The translations under genes were made by a program, and so were the position numbers. Under the pieces are notes generated by a model. The model was not told the DNA's origin. It saw only the letters and a list, made by a program, of their open reading frames with translations, and searched no databases. 64,000 bases of DNA from Sporosarcina highlanderae (lineage in GTDB: Bacteria; Bacillota; Bacilli; Bacillales_A; Planococcaceae), in the NCBI RefSeq assembly GCF_030433715.1, contig NZ_JAROCC010000001.1, forward strand, positions 1-64,000, in the 5' to 3' direction. This document shows positions 27,774 through 37,276 of the stretch, piece after piece. Numbering within the stretch: position 1 is the first letter of the stretch; the number at the start of each line of letters is the position of its first letter.

Positions 27774-27838
27774 TAATTCCTACTTTCCAACTCCGTTAAT
27801 TTACTCTCTCTAATGATTACGAGTTGTAACTATTGTTA

Positions 27839-28471
27839 TCAATTCTTCCCTCTCGTCTGCTCTGCTCGATAAAGGAAAATCGCCATTTGACCACGGTCGA
27901 CGAATTTTCCTGGAGAAAATTCAGTTGGACTTGTTCCAGTCGCAATGTTCTTTTCAATTAATCCTGTAAGATATGGGGCATAGAAAGCGTTGGCATCCAC
28001 GTCTTTAAACTGTCCAGATTTCCAAGGGTGCCTTTCAATATTGTAAGCATGGGCAATCAGTTTTGCCATCTGGCCACGTTGAAGTTTGTCTTCAATACCA
28101 AAACGGCCATCACCATAACCACCCATTAGACCGTGATAAGCAAGGACGGCGATATACGGATAAAACTCATGATCGGTCGGTACATCACTGAAGTTCGGAT
28201 TCGGCACTTCTTGTCCTGGATCCAAGTTAATGGCACGTACGACCATTTTAGCAGCTTGGCCTCGTGTCACCTGATCATAAGGACGGAAAGTTCCATCGCT
28301 AAACCCATGAATGATATCGTTTTCATGCAGCCCCATTACCGACTGGTAAGACTCCATATTAGGATGCATATCTGTGAAGGTACCTTGAGCTGATACGTTG
28401 GAACTGTAAAATCCGCTAAATAACAATCCTAACACTGCCACCATAGATAAAAGTCTCAGACACTTATTCAC
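27839..28471 (-). CDS. Secreted protein made of three SLH domains
   Basis: A 210-aa protein: signal peptide (residues 1-28, cut near VSA-Q) followed only by three SLH domains (HGFSDGTFRPYDQVTRGQ, GGYGDGRFGIEDKLQRGQ and TGTSPTEFSPGKFVDRGQ). Start is GTG seven bases after GGAGG. It has no effector domain, so it may be a wall-polymer-binding adaptor or a truncated version of a larger protein. The neighbouring SLH-CAP gene is convergent. Confidence 0.88.
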   Translation of the reverse strand: MNKCLRLLSMVAVLGLLFSGFYSSNVSAQGTFTDMHPNMESYQSVMGLHENDIIHGFSDGTFRPYDQVTRGQAAKMVVRAINLDPGQEVPNPNFSDVPTDHEFYPYIAVLAYHGLMGGYGDGRFGIEDKLQRGQMAKLIAHAYNIERHPWKSGQFKDVDANAFYAPYLTGLIEKNIATGTSPTEFSPGKFVDRGQMAIFLYRAEQTRGKN

Positions 28472-28729
28472 CTTTCTTCCTCCTTCTATTTAACTATTAT
28501 TTCTATACTATAAATAGACAAGAAGGAGTAAAACTAAACCACTTTTTCGACACATTCCGACAAATTCTTTACTAACATGTTAAAAGGAGCTTACTTATGT
28601 TACAGTTCGCAATTCTATCTTCCCGTAACTTCTTTCAGAGGTGCAGTTCCGAAACAAAATCGAATTCAATAAGAACCCAAAATTAATTTCATTGTAAAGT
28701 TCAAATAAAATCTTATCTATAGTTTAAAA

Positions 28730-28758
28730 TGACCCACACCAAATAATAGGTGTGAGTC
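28730..28758. terminator. Hairpin after the TRAP operon
   Basis: GACCCACACC and GGTGTGAGTC form a 10-bp stem with an 8-nt loop about 25 bp past the dctM stop. On the minus strand it is followed by ATTTTAAA. Confidence 0.65.
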
Positions 28759-28781
28759 ACTTAATGCATTACTTTGGTAAA

Positions 28782-30068
28782 TTACTTTAATAACGAAGGC
28801 AACCAAGTCGATAAAGCTGGTATATACGTAACCAAAAGCACGTTGATTAATAGAAAGGCAATCAGAAATAACGCCGGCCTAACTAATTTTTCAAATGGTA
28901 CTTTTGCAATCTCAGATACAATAAAGAGATTAACCCCAACAGGTGGAGTGATCATACCACAGGCTAGATTTAATATCAAAATGACGCCAAAATGAATAGG
29001 GTCAATGCCAAATGATATTGCTGCTGGCAATAGAATTGGAGTCATTATGATAATTGCCGAAAAGGCCTCCAAAAACATACCTAAAATCAGCAGTAATAAA
29101 TTTAATAATAATAGGAATAATATTTGGTTATCCGTGACACCTAATAAAAATTCAGCTACTTTATGTGGTACTTGGTTAATTGTTAATACATATGCAAATA
29201 TTGATGCAAAGCCAACAATAATCATAATAATAGCAGTTGACATAGCAGATTGCATAATTACTTTATGGACATCTTTTAATTTAATTTCTTTATAGACAAA
29301 AACACCCAAGATAAAACTATAGATTACAGCTAAAACGGCGACTTCGGTAGGAGAAAAGTAACCTAAATATATTCCCCCAAATATTAATACTGGCAATAAT
29401 AGGGCTAAAATTGATTCTTTAAAAGCAATGAAAATTTCTTTAAACCATTGTTTTTTGGAAACTATTATTTTCCTTTTGTCAATACCAGCCTTTCGAACAT
29501 ACAGGTAATTCGCCAGTATTAAGAATACCCCAACTAAAAGTCCAGGAATAATTGTAGCAAGAAACATACCCCCTATTGAGGTTCCGCTTACCATTGCATA
29601 CATGATTATTACAATAGATGGCGGGATAACAGCCCCCATTTCACCCGCAGCTGCACTTAACGCAGCTGCGAAGTTCCTTGCGTATCCTTTTTTCTCCATG
29701 TTGGGAATCATGATACTTCCAATTGCCGCAGTAGTAGCCGATGAAGAACCAGAAATTGTTGAAAATATCGTTGTTGTTAAAACTGTAGAGGTTCCAACTC
29801 CTCCTGTCACCCCTTTAACAAGTACTGAGGCAAAATTAACAAGCCTCTTAGCAATTCCCCCCGAACCCATTAGATTACCTGCAAGGATAAAAAACGGTAT
29901 AGCTAGCAGCGTAAATCCAGACAATCCTTCAAATACTTTTTGCGGTATGGTTGTCAAACTATATGACTCTAATAAGAGAGCCAATAAAGAAGATCCTCCC
30001 AAGGCAATAGCTACAGGTGCACTTAAAAACAAAAGTAAGAAGAAGGCTATAAATACTGTGGTGATCAC
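28782..30068 (-). CDS. dctM: TRAP transporter large permease (DctM type)
   Basis: A 428-aa membrane protein of the TRAP DctM family with about 12 hydrophobic segments and family motifs such as GSSSATTAAIGSIMIPNMEKKGY and CGMITPPVGVNLF. The start is GTG after GGGGTGATAAA. With DctP and DctQ it forms a Na+-driven importer. It is the last gene of the minus-strand uronide operon. Given the GH88 hydrolase and KDG kinase nearby, the likely cargo is an unsaturated disaccharide or an uronic acid. Confidence 0.92.
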   Translation of the reverse strand: MITTVFIAFFLLLFLSAPVAIALGGSSLLALLLESYSLTTIPQKVFEGLSGFTLLAIPFFILAGNLMGSGGIAKRLVNFASVLVKGVTGGVGTSTVLTTTIFSTISGSSSATTAAIGSIMIPNMEKKGYARNFAAALSAAAGEMGAVIPPSIVIIMYAMVSGTSIGGMFLATIIPGLLVGVFLILANYLYVRKAGIDKRKIIVSKKQWFKEIFIAFKESILALLLPVLIFGGIYLGYFSPTEVAVLAVIYSFILGVFVYKEIKLKDVHKVIMQSAMSTAIIMIIVGFASIFAYVLTINQVPHKVAEFLLGVTDNQILFLLLLNLLLLILGMFLEAFSAIIIMTPILLPAAISFGIDPIHFGVILILNLACGMITPPVGVNLFIVSEIAKVPFEKLVRPALFLIAFLLINVLLVTYIPALSTWLPSLLK

Positions 30069-30106
30069 TTTATCACCCCTTTTTTGTTTGATATTTCCTT
30101 AGTCAT

Positions 30107-31108
30107 TTATTTCAATAAGTCTAATAAATCTTGGCTTAGGTCTTTATTGTTTGCTTTATATTTCTCTTTCAGACTTTTTGTTGCTTCTTTAAAACTTTCT
30201 ATGTCTGGTTCTACTATTTCCATGCCCTGTTCTCGCATAGACTTTATAGCATAATCGTAGTCTTCCGTATACTTTGCAATCCCTGCCTTTGCGGCCTCAT
30301 CTGCAGCTTCTCTGAAGATTTGTTGCTGTTCCTCACTTAGTTTTCCCCATGCTTTCTCAGACATAATAGCAACTACAGGATAATAATGAGCTTTTGTTAA
30401 ACTGAAGTAAGAGGTAACCTCAGTCAGCTTGTCCCTTACCAAGTCGTCTGCAGAACCTTCAGCAGCTTCAATTAAACCTTGTTGAAGCGATAGATATACT
30501 TCGCCGTATGGCATTGGTGTTGGTTGTGCACCTAACTTCTCATAGGTTGAAATATAACCATTTGATTGTACAACCCTAACTTTTGTACCTCTAAAGTCAT
30601 CTAAAGTTTCCATTCTTTTTGTTGAAAAGACGTTTCTTTCCAAAGCGGAATGGTAGCCTAAACCGACTATTCCATATTCAGATAATCCTTCCAAAAGGGA
30701 GTCCCCAGATTCACTTTGCAAAAATGTGTTTGCTTCATTTAAGTCGTTAAATAAGTATGGTACATCAAATACTAAAAACTCTGTAGCAACCGCCGTCAGT
30801 GCAGCAGTGCCCACTAAAGCAATATCTTGATTGCCATTTCTGATTGCTTGAATACTTTGTGCTTCTCCACCTAACTGTGCATTAGGAAATATATCAATTT
30901 GTACCTGACCGTCTGTTTTTTCATTTACTATCTCAGCTAACTTGGATGCGTATGCATGGAAACCGGATTCCTCAGAAACAATATGACTAAAGTTTAGTTT
31001 AATAACCTTATCGGATAAAGCTTTCTCATCTTTTGACCCATTACTACCACAAGCGGCAAGAGCGATTGATAACAACACAATCAAAATCATTAATAATCTT
31101 AATTTCAT
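30107..31108 (-). CDS. dctP: TRAP transporter substrate-binding lipoprotein (DctP type)
   Basis: A 333-aa solute receptor with signal and lipobox ALAACGSNG (Cys 20). The DctP fold is shown by FSHIVSEESGFHAYASKLAE, NAQLGGEAQSIQAIRNG and the Arg-containing FRGTKVRVVQSN, where the Arg usually binds the substrate carboxylate. GAGGAGATTATTCC precedes the ATG. It lies between dctQ and dctM in the operon. Confidence 0.92.
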   Translation of the reverse strand: MKLRLLMILIVLLSIALAACGSNGSKDEKALSDKVIKLNFSHIVSEESGFHAYASKLAEIVNEKTDGQVQIDIFPNAQLGGEAQSIQAIRNGNQDIALVGTAALTAVATEFLVFDVPYLFNDLNEANTFLQSESGDSLLEGLSEYGIVGLGYHSALERNVFSTKRMETLDDFRGTKVRVVQSNGYISTYEKLGAQPTPMPYGEVYLSLQQGLIEAAEGSADDLVRDKLTEVTSYFSLTKAHYYPVVAIMSEKAWGKLSEEQQQIFREAADEAAKAGIAKYTEDYDYAIKSMREQGMEIVEPDIESFKEATKSLKEKYKANNKDLSQDLLDLLK

Positions 31109-31138
31109 GGAATAATCTCCTCACTTTTTATTAGTAAA

Positions 31139-31654
31139 TTATATTTCTGTATCTACGTTTACACTTAATAAATTCTTCTTGGGGATTTCTAATAGGTAAG
31201 CAATTGTATTTAAAATCATGACAAATGCACTGACAGGTAATGAAACGTATACATATGACATGGGAATACCCATTGTTGAAGAAGTCTCGCTCATTCCATA
31301 TACAGCCCACTCATACCCAGCTATTAATAGACCAATATAGAATAATAGGGATAGTAATGTAGCAATATAAACTACTAATTTTACCCCGTTTAATGGAAGT
31401 TTTCCTAACAGTACATCTACAGAAATTAATTTATTATGTCTCGTTGCAACTGCCACCCCTAAAAATATCAGCCAAATCATACAATAGATTGGTAATTCAC
31501 TAGTCCACGGGGCAGAAATTCTTATTCCCATACCTGGTAAGAATCTCAATAACACTTGAAAAGATACAGCTGCGACCATCACCATTAACAAGAACACGCA
31601 AAGTATTAATAAAAATTTGTTTAGCCTGTCCAATATTTTAGTGTAGGTGTTCAT
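31139..31654 (-). CDS. dctQ: TRAP transporter small permease (DctQ type)
   Basis: A protein of about 171 aa with four membrane segments, typical for DctQ (RISAPWTSELPIYCMIWLIF is the characteristic loop). I chose ATG at 31654, which AGGAGGTG precedes by nine bases; a GTG at 31666 overlaps the ribosome site. The order Q-P-M in this operon differs from the common P-Q-M. Confidence 0.88.
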   Translation of the reverse strand: MNTYTKILDRLNKFLLILCVFLLMVMVAAVSFQVLLRFLPGMGIRISAPWTSELPIYCMIWLIFLGVAVATRHNKLISVDVLLGKLPLNGVKLVVYIATLLSLLFYIGLLIAGYEWAVYGMSETSSTMGIPMSYVYVSLPVSAFVMILNTIAYLLEIPKKNLLSVNVDTEI

Positions 31655-31687
31655 TTCTAATTGCACCTCCTCCTCCTATTCAGTCCT

Positions 31688-32638
31688 TCATCTGAAAACA
31701 TCATCTTTATCATGTTTAAATATTTCAAGCTCCTGTTTCGTTGGTAATCCCTCTATATCCCCTTCACACATAACCGCCAAAGCACCTAGCTGATTACCCT
31801 GTATTACTGCCTCTTTTAACGTAAAGTTATCTAATAAACCTGATAGCACCCCTGCAGCAAAAGCATCTCCAGCCCCTACACTATCTATCACTTCTCTAAT
31901 TTCAATACCTGGAACGGTGCCCTCTTCCATAGTATTTTTGAAGTATGCACCCTGTTCTCCTAATTTTATAGCTACTTTTTCAGCTCCTAACTCTAATAAT
32001 TTATTGGCAATTTTTTCTGGTTCTTCTTCACCAGTCAGAAACTTACCTTCCGATATGCCAGGCATAATTAAATCTGAAGCAGAAGCAATTTGAGTAAAAA
32101 TATCGAATGCATAGCCCTTATCATCCATGAGTTTAGTTCTAATATTAGGATCAAAGCTTATTTTTACATTACTTTCTTTTGCAATTTCAATACTTTTAAG
32201 TACCAATTCTCTGCAATTTTCACTTAATAAAGGTGTGATGCCAGTTATGTGCAACCACTTAGCATTTGCTATATATTCTATATCTAAGTCATCGACATTC
32301 ATTCTGCTTGCAGCTGAGTTATTTCTATAGTAGTAGATATTCATTAAATTCGAGTTTCTCTTCTCTTTAAAATATAAACCGGTTGGAAAATCTTCATCAG
32401 TTATTAATCTTGATGTATCTACCCCTTCGGCTCTTAATAAGGAAATTATATTTTTTCCAAACGGGTCATTTCCTACTCTACTAAAGAACCCAGCCTTATT
32501 CCCTAACCTGGATAGACCTATCGCAACATTCCCTTCCGCTCCACCTACACTTTTATGAAAAGTGTATATGGAATTAATAGGCCCAATTCTATCCGGATTA
32601 AATACCGCCATCATTTCTCCAAATGTTACAACATCCAT
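31688..32638 (-). CDS. kdgK: 2-keto-3-deoxygluconate kinase (PfkB family)
   Basis: A 316-aa ribokinase/PfkB-family kinase. The N-terminal TFGEMMAVFNPDRIGPINS and GGAEGNVAIGLSRLG bind sugar, and the C-terminal DSVGAGDAFAAGVLSGLL carries the catalytic Asp. It phosphorylates 2-keto-3-deoxygluconate to KDPG with ATP in the family's best-known role. AGGAGGAAAAAC precedes the ATG. The adjacent KDPG aldolase and GH88 hydrolase support this assignment over other PfkB sugars. A broken relative lies at 61.3-61.5 kb. Confidence 0.88.
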   Translation of the reverse strand: MDVVTFGEMMAVFNPDRIGPINSIYTFHKSVGGAEGNVAIGLSRLGNKAGFFSRVGNDPFGKNIISLLRAEGVDTSRLITDEDFPTGLYFKEKRNSNLMNIYYYRNNSAASRMNVDDLDIEYIANAKWLHITGITPLLSENCRELVLKSIEIAKESNVKISFDPNIRTKLMDDKGYAFDIFTQIASASDLIMPGISEGKFLTGEEEPEKIANKLLELGAEKVAIKLGEQGAYFKNTMEEGTVPGIEIREVIDSVGAGDAFAAGVLSGLLDNFTLKEAVIQGNQLGALAVMCEGDIEGLPTKQELEIFKHDKDDVFR

Positions 32639-32669
32639 GTTTTTCCTCCTGATTTTATATACTTACGCT

Positions 32670-33791
32670 TTAGTACAACAAGGAAATAGCCTCCTCATCC
32701 CCATAATTCAAGTATCTATAAAGAGCTTCCATAAAATAATAATCACCATACATTGCCGACTCATTAACCCCTGAGTTCCTTGGTTTATCAACAGTGGACT
32801 TCTCTATAATTCCAAATTTATCGTAGGATTGGAAAAAGCAGTGCTCAACCATTGAATCAATAATTTGTTTAGACCTTTCCTTCCAAAGTAGTGATTTTTG
32901 CTCGTTTTCTTCCTTTAACAAGTGTGAGATCAATAACATTCCAGATGTTGCAATAGAAGAAGCCGCTGCATCAATTGGTTCTTCTTCGACATTCTTAAAG
33001 TGAAAATCCCAGCGTGGTAATTTCGTTTCATCATCTACATTGTTCCAGTAATAGTTAGCTAAATTCTTAGCTGTATCTAAATAAGCTTTATTCCCAGTAT
33101 ACCGGTACATATTTGCAAAACCGTATAAAGCCCATGCTTGCCCCCTTGACCAACATGTCTCAGGTAAATACCCTTGATGCGTAGTCCTTTCAATAATTTC
33201 AAATGTTTTTGTATCCCACTTAACCATATGATAAATAGAATAATCATCACGTATATGATTTTTCATTATGCTGTTGGCAAGTCTTATTCCTTTTTCATAT
33301 AAGACTTCATTATCCTCAGCTCGAGCAGCCCAAATCATGATAGGGGCATTCATAATTGTGTCAACAATAGCATTACCTTCATATCCTGGTTCATCCCATG
33401 CACGAACTAGTTCAACCTCTTCTTCAAAAAGATCTTCCATATTATGTGCTCCGGCTCTTGCCATCTCCACAAACCTTTCTCTTGCTTCTATGTTGTGGCC
33501 GAATACACAGCTTGGTCCAAAAATAAAGCCCATATCATGTGTCTTGTTGTCATCCATTCGAACTGCTAATTTCAAGGCTTGTTGCACAGCTTGTTCTTTT
33601 AATTCTACTGTTTCTTTTTTTCCTAAATAATTCAACCACAGCAAACCAGTCCAAAATCCTCCAGTCCAATGTCCGTCTGTATTAGTTAGCCATTTTCCAT
33701 TTTTAGTGATGTGAGGGAAACGGCCATCCAACTCATTTTTTAGGTGAACAACCTTTTTTAAACCATTGTTATATACATCTACTAAGTTCAT
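32670..33791 (-). CDS. ugl: Unsaturated glucuronyl hydrolase (GH88)
   Basis: A 373-aa alpha6/alpha6-barrel enzyme of glycoside hydrolase family 88. The two key Asp residues are visible in THDMGFIFG and AIVDTIMNAP, matching D88 and D149 of Bacillus unsaturated glucuronyl hydrolase; CWSRGQAWALYG is a further family motif. It hydrates the double bond of 4,5-unsaturated uronic acid at the end of lyase products, releasing the uronate. No signal peptide, so it acts in the cytoplasm after TRAP import. GAGGAGATGGAAAA precedes the ATG. The polysaccharide lyase that would supply the substrate is not in the window. Confidence 0.92.
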   Translation of the reverse strand: MNLVDVYNNGLKKVVHLKNELDGRFPHITKNGKWLTNTDGHWTGGFWTGLLWLNYLGKKETVELKEQAVQQALKLAVRMDDNKTHDMGFIFGPSCVFGHNIEARERFVEMARAGAHNMEDLFEEEVELVRAWDEPGYEGNAIVDTIMNAPIMIWAARAEDNEVLYEKGIRLANSIMKNHIRDDYSIYHMVKWDTKTFEIIERTTHQGYLPETCWSRGQAWALYGFANMYRYTGNKAYLDTAKNLANYYWNNVDDETKLPRWDFHFKNVEEEPIDAAASSIATSGMLLISHLLKEENEQKSLLWKERSKQIIDSMVEHCFFQSYDKFGIIEKSTVDKPRNSGVNESAMYGDYYFMEALYRYLNYGDEEAISLLY

Positions 33792-33833
33792 TTTTCCATC
33801 TCCTCGTATTTTTGTTATGATAATTGACAGAAA

Positions 33834-33847
33834 GTATAGCGCTTACA
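33834..33847. promoter_or_regulatory. cre-like CcpA site upstream of the GH88 gene
   Basis: The minus strand reads TGTAAGCGCTATAC, 12 of 14 cre positions, about 45 bp upstream of the GH88 start. It suggests an internal promoter under catabolite repression between kdgA and the GH88 gene. Confidence 0.5.
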
Positions 33848-33884
33848 TAAGTGTAAAAAAGCATTAATTTACTCACTAATTTTC

Positions 33885-34502
33885 CTACCTATTTGATACT
33901 ATATTAATAAATTTTTTAGCCCTATCTTCGATATCATTCAAACTTCCTTTTAATAACGAACCGCCCACACTGACAACTTCCGTTCCATTACTGAACCAGT
34001 CCTCAATGTTTTCCAAATCCACTCCCCCTGAAGGCATAATTGACACTTGTGGTAATGGGGCTTTAAATTGTTTGATTGATGATGGGCCATAAATTCCACC
34101 AGGAAACAGTTTAATTAACGAACATCCAGCAGATAATGCAGTAGTCATCTCTGTTACAGTCATACAGCCAGGTATGTAAGGTATTTGATATAGATTACAT
34201 AAAGATGCTGTATCCTTATCAAAACTAGGACTTACAATAAACTTTGCACCAGCATCTATAGCTATTTTGGCAGTAATTGCATCTAAGACTGTGCCCGCCC
34301 CCGTTAATATATGTGGATGGTGTTCAGACAGATAAGTTATTGCCTTTTCTACTTGGGGGGTGGTGTAAGTTAACTCCACGCTAGTTATTCCACCCTTTAT
34401 ACAGGCTTCAGAGTATTCAATTGCCATGTCACTTGAGCCTGCTCGAATTACTGCAACTATCTTTGACTTAGTGATTAGTTGAAGTATTTTAACCAATTGC
34501 AT
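33885..34502 (-). CDS. kdgA: 2-keto-3-deoxy-6-phosphogluconate aldolase
   Basis: A 205-aa class I aldolase of the KDPG/KHG family that splits KDPG into pyruvate and glyceraldehyde-3-phosphate. The strand motif IVAVIRAGSS, the catalytic Glu in GGITSVELTYTTP, the Schiff-base Lys in AKFIVSPSFDK and the phosphate-binding LKAPLP-like QFKAPLPQVSIMPSGGV are all seen. Start MQLVKIL is preceded by AAGGGGTGAATGAA; a frame beginning 16 codons earlier lacks a site. It completes the lower uronate pathway after KDG kinase. Confidence 0.9.
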   Translation of the reverse strand: MQLVKILQLITKSKIVAVIRAGSSDMAIEYSEACIKGGITSVELTYTTPQVEKAITYLSEHHPHILTGAGTVLDAITAKIAIDAGAKFIVSPSFDKDTASLCNLYQIPYIPGCMTVTEMTTALSAGCSLIKLFPGGIYGPSSIKQFKAPLPQVSIMPSGGVDLENIEDWFSNGTEVVSVGGSLLKGSLNDIEDRAKKFINIVSNR

Positions 34503-34605
34503 TTCATTCACCCCTTCAAACTCCGTGATATGTCCTTTCATAAACGTCAAGTCAAAATTGTTGATATCTCCTATTATCTGATGGGAATCACTAACGGCGG
34601 CTTAC

Positions 34606-35643
34606 TTAAATATCCCTAAAATGCTTCTTTTCTTTTGTTGACTCGCGGATAATTAATAAAGGTTCATGTCGATGTAACTTCGGCGATTTTTCAGGTTTTT
34701 TATTTATTATTTTAGATAGTAAAATTTCAGCAGCCTCTGTTCCCATTTCTAATGTAGGCTGGGCTATAGTAGTTAATGTAGGTGAATGAAATGAACTAAA
34801 TGACACCTCATCAATTGTTATTAATCCAAAGTCTTCTCCAACCTTCAAATCTTGTTTAGATGCATATTTCAAAATTTCCATTAACGTAAGGTCATTACCA
34901 GAAATAATGGCATCAGGCTTTTTATCCAAAGAAAAGACTTTATCTAATCCACGATCTAAAGAATCCAGTTCCATTGCCACAATATAATCAGGATTTACAA
35001 TCAAATCATTTTTCTTGAGTGCATTCTTATAACCATTAATTCTTTCTATTCTGGGGGTAATATTGTCAATAATTGAGGTAGTTACAATCGCAATATCTTT
35101 ATAGCCTTGTTCTACAAAATGTTCAACTGCGATTGTGCTAGCCTTTTCATTATCTAATAAAACAACATCTGTGCTTATCCCTTCAACTAAACGGTCTAAA
35201 AAAACTATTGGATATTCTTGTTTTACAAGCCTTTGGTACAATTTGTAGTTACCATTAGTCGGTAGAATAATTAAACCATCAACCTGTTTAGACAATAGCG
35301 TTTCAATATACTCTTTCTCTTTTTTAGGATTGTCATCGGAATTACAAATAATAGTAGAGATATTGTTGCCATTGCAAACATTTTCAATCGCACGTATAAC
35401 TTGTGTAGAATATGCATGCAAGATATTCGCTACAATTACCCCAATTGTTGATGTGCTTTTCATTTTTAAGCTTCTAGCAACTATATTTGGTTGATAATCC
35501 AATTCCGAAATCACATTTTGAATTCTAATACGCGTTTCTTCGCTCATATATTCAAATCGATTATTTAAATACTGTGAAACTGTACTCTTCGATACATTAG
35601 CTTTATTTGCTACATCAGCGATTGTAACACCTCTATTAGCCAT
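34606..35643 (-). CDS. LacI-family transcriptional regulator
   Basis: A 345-aa regulator with N-terminal LacI helix-turn-helix (VTIADVANKANVSKSTVSQY, residues 6-25), hinge, and a periplasmic-binding-protein-like domain (60-335). AGGAGGAGGCT precedes the ATG. It lies upstream of the KDPG aldolase and uronide genes on the same strand. Three palindromes upstream of its own start are very likely its operators; I found no equally good match before kdgA or the GH88 gene, so control of the rest may act by read-through or by a diverged site. The effector is probably KDG or a related acid. Confidence 0.9.
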   Translation of the reverse strand: MANRGVTIADVANKANVSKSTVSQYLNNRFEYMSEETRIRIQNVISELDYQPNIVARSLKMKSTSTIGVIVANILHAYSTQVIRAIENVCNGNNISTIICNSDDNPKKEKEYIETLLSKQVDGLIILPTNGNYKLYQRLVKQEYPIVFLDRLVEGISTDVVLLDNEKASTIAVEHFVEQGYKDIAIVTTSIIDNITPRIERINGYKNALKKNDLIVNPDYIVAMELDSLDRGLDKVFSLDKKPDAIISGNDLTLMEILKYASKQDLKVGEDFGLITIDEVSFSSFHSPTLTTIAQPTLEMGTEAAEILLSKIINKKPEKSPKLHRHEPLLIIRESTKEKKHFRDI

Positions 35644-35657
35644 AGCCTCCTCCTAAC

Positions 35658-35702
35658 TAAACCAATTTAGGTTATACTAAACCGGTTTACTAAATCGATT
35701 TA
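35658..35702. promoter_or_regulatory. Three palindromic LacI-type operators
   Basis: TAAACCAATTTA (35658-35669), TAAACCGGTTTA (35678-35689, perfect palindrome) and TAAATCGATTTA (35691-35702, perfect palindrome) follow one pattern, TAAAYYRRTTTA, with the central CG of LacI-family sites in two. They lie 15-60 bp upstream of the regulator gene. Confidence 0.75.
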
Positions 35703-35801
35703 TATATATATTATAATATTAGGTGTTCAGATTCAAGAGGGAAATTAAAAACATTTAAAAAATTTTAGTCAGCTTGAAATAGACAGGAGTTGTAATCGAT
35801 A

Positions 35802-36731
35802 TTGAAAACATTATTCCAAAATAAGTGGGGAGTCACTGTATTTGCCATTATATGTACCTTGCTATGGGGCAGCGCCTTTCCAGTTATCAAAATTAGCAAT
35901 AGTGAGTTGCAAATCGCCCAAGGGGATACGGCAGCACAACTTGTTTTTGCTGGAATGCGTTTTTTGTTGGCTGGTCTCATCCTATTATTCTTCCTATTCC
36001 TTACCAACCGTAGCCTATTAAAAGTAAAGCGTTCTAAACTATTCCTATTATTTTTGTTGGGAATCGTTCAAACGACCGGTGTATATTATTTTTTCTATGT
36101 TAGTTTATCTAATGTTACAGGAATGGAAGGTGCAATTTTATCATCAAGTGAAATTTTTCTCGCGATGATTTTAGCCCATTTTTACTATAAAAATGACAAT
36201 ATGAATTGGAAAAAGACAGTGGGAATTATTGCAGGATTTGCGGGGATTGTTCTTGCAAATTGGGGGCAAAATGTTCAGTTTGATTTTCAACTTACCGGTG
36301 AAGGTTTTATGATCTTGTCGGGGCTCACAAGTGCGATTGCGGTGATTTTGACAAAAGAATTAGCAACAGATATCCCACCTTTAACTTTAACAGCATGGCA
36401 GTTAACCATTGGCGCGATTATCTTATTACTCATTGGTTTTCCACAAATAGGTGAAAACGCCATTGTATTTACCCCATTTGGCTTGGGATTGCTGATTTAT
36501 TCTGCCGTTCTTTCTTCTGTTGCCTTTGCTCTATGGGCTGCCCTTTTAAAATATAATAAGGCCTCTGAAGTGAGTATCTATAAGTTTTTAGCTCCTGTAT
36601 TTGGGACTATTCTTTCAGCATGGTTCATACCTGGGGAAGGTTTTAATCTGATGTTCATCATGGCTATTGGATTCGTAGCCTTTGGTATTATTATTATTAA
36701 CTACACAAAAAAACAAACGTCTCCACCCTAG
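35802..36731 (+). CDS. EamA-family (DMT) transporter
   Basis: A 309-aa membrane protein with ten helices in two EamA repeats (about residues 9-145 and 158-300), typical of drug/metabolite exporters. Start is TTG; CAGGAG lies a little far upstream (about 12 bases). The N-terminal TLLWGSAFPVIK motif is characteristic. Substrate cannot be predicted. It is divergent from the LacI gene; its promoter region contains the three operators, so it might be co-regulated. Confidence 0.88.
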   Translation: MKTLFQNKWGVTVFAIICTLLWGSAFPVIKISNSELQIAQGDTAAQLVFAGMRFLLAGLILLFFLFLTNRSLLKVKRSKLFLLFLLGIVQTTGVYYFFYVSLSNVTGMEGAILSSSEIFLAMILAHFYYKNDNMNWKKTVGIIAGFAGIVLANWGQNVQFDFQLTGEGFMILSGLTSAIAVILTKELATDIPPLTLTAWQLTIGAIILLLIGFPQIGENAIVFTPFGLGLLIYSAVLSSVAFALWAALLKYNKASEVSIYKFLAPVFGTILSAWFIPGEGFNLMFIMAIGFVAFGIIIINYTKKQTSPP

Positions 36732-36734
36732 CCC

Positions 36735-37128
36735 TAAATTAATCATTACGTCAACTAATAGATATAAATTACCTATCAAATACTATATGGGTGTTGACTC
36801 CTCAAACACCCGTTATAATAATTTTAATCAGTGGTGTCTCTAGGAAATCAAGCATTTGACGATATTTAGGGATTCTCTCATCAATAATTTAATCCTTTTA
36901 TGATTAATGTCCGTTGGAGTCCCTCTCAATAGATCCATCTATCATGAGAAGTTTTGAAATCCGATTTGGCGGAATACTTTATATTCTGCTAACCCTCTAA
37001 TTCTGATTCCTACACATCATCTAAAACTACTAATAAATTGAAGAAAGGAATAGATATGTTTCACTGTCGGAATAGAATTATATAGGAAATAGTCATAGCT
37101 TAGTTTCATCATTAACACTATAGTGCTC
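36735..37128. other. Non-coding stretch before the repeat-rich region
   Basis: About 390 bp of AT-rich sequence with no supported gene, terminator or repeat. It forms the border between the intact operons on the left and the region with hairpin repeats on the right. Confidence 0.5.
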
Positions 37129-37170
37129 GGTACCTGGTTCTAAAACAATTCGTAATTCGATAAGAACTGG
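37129..37170. repeat. Hairpin repeat (REP-like), degenerate, first copy
   Basis: GGTACCTGGTTCT, AACAATTCGTAATTCG and AAGAACTGG follow the family order. The right arm is incomplete. This is the leftmost member of the family. Confidence 0.6.
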
Positions 37171-37276
37171 ATCATAGAAGATGAGCACCCTTCAGGTGTA
37201 CCGTTTTTAATTTTCACTTCCAAAAGATACGAAAATTGAGTGATAATAAGAAGAAATCCATCGCTAATCTAACACA

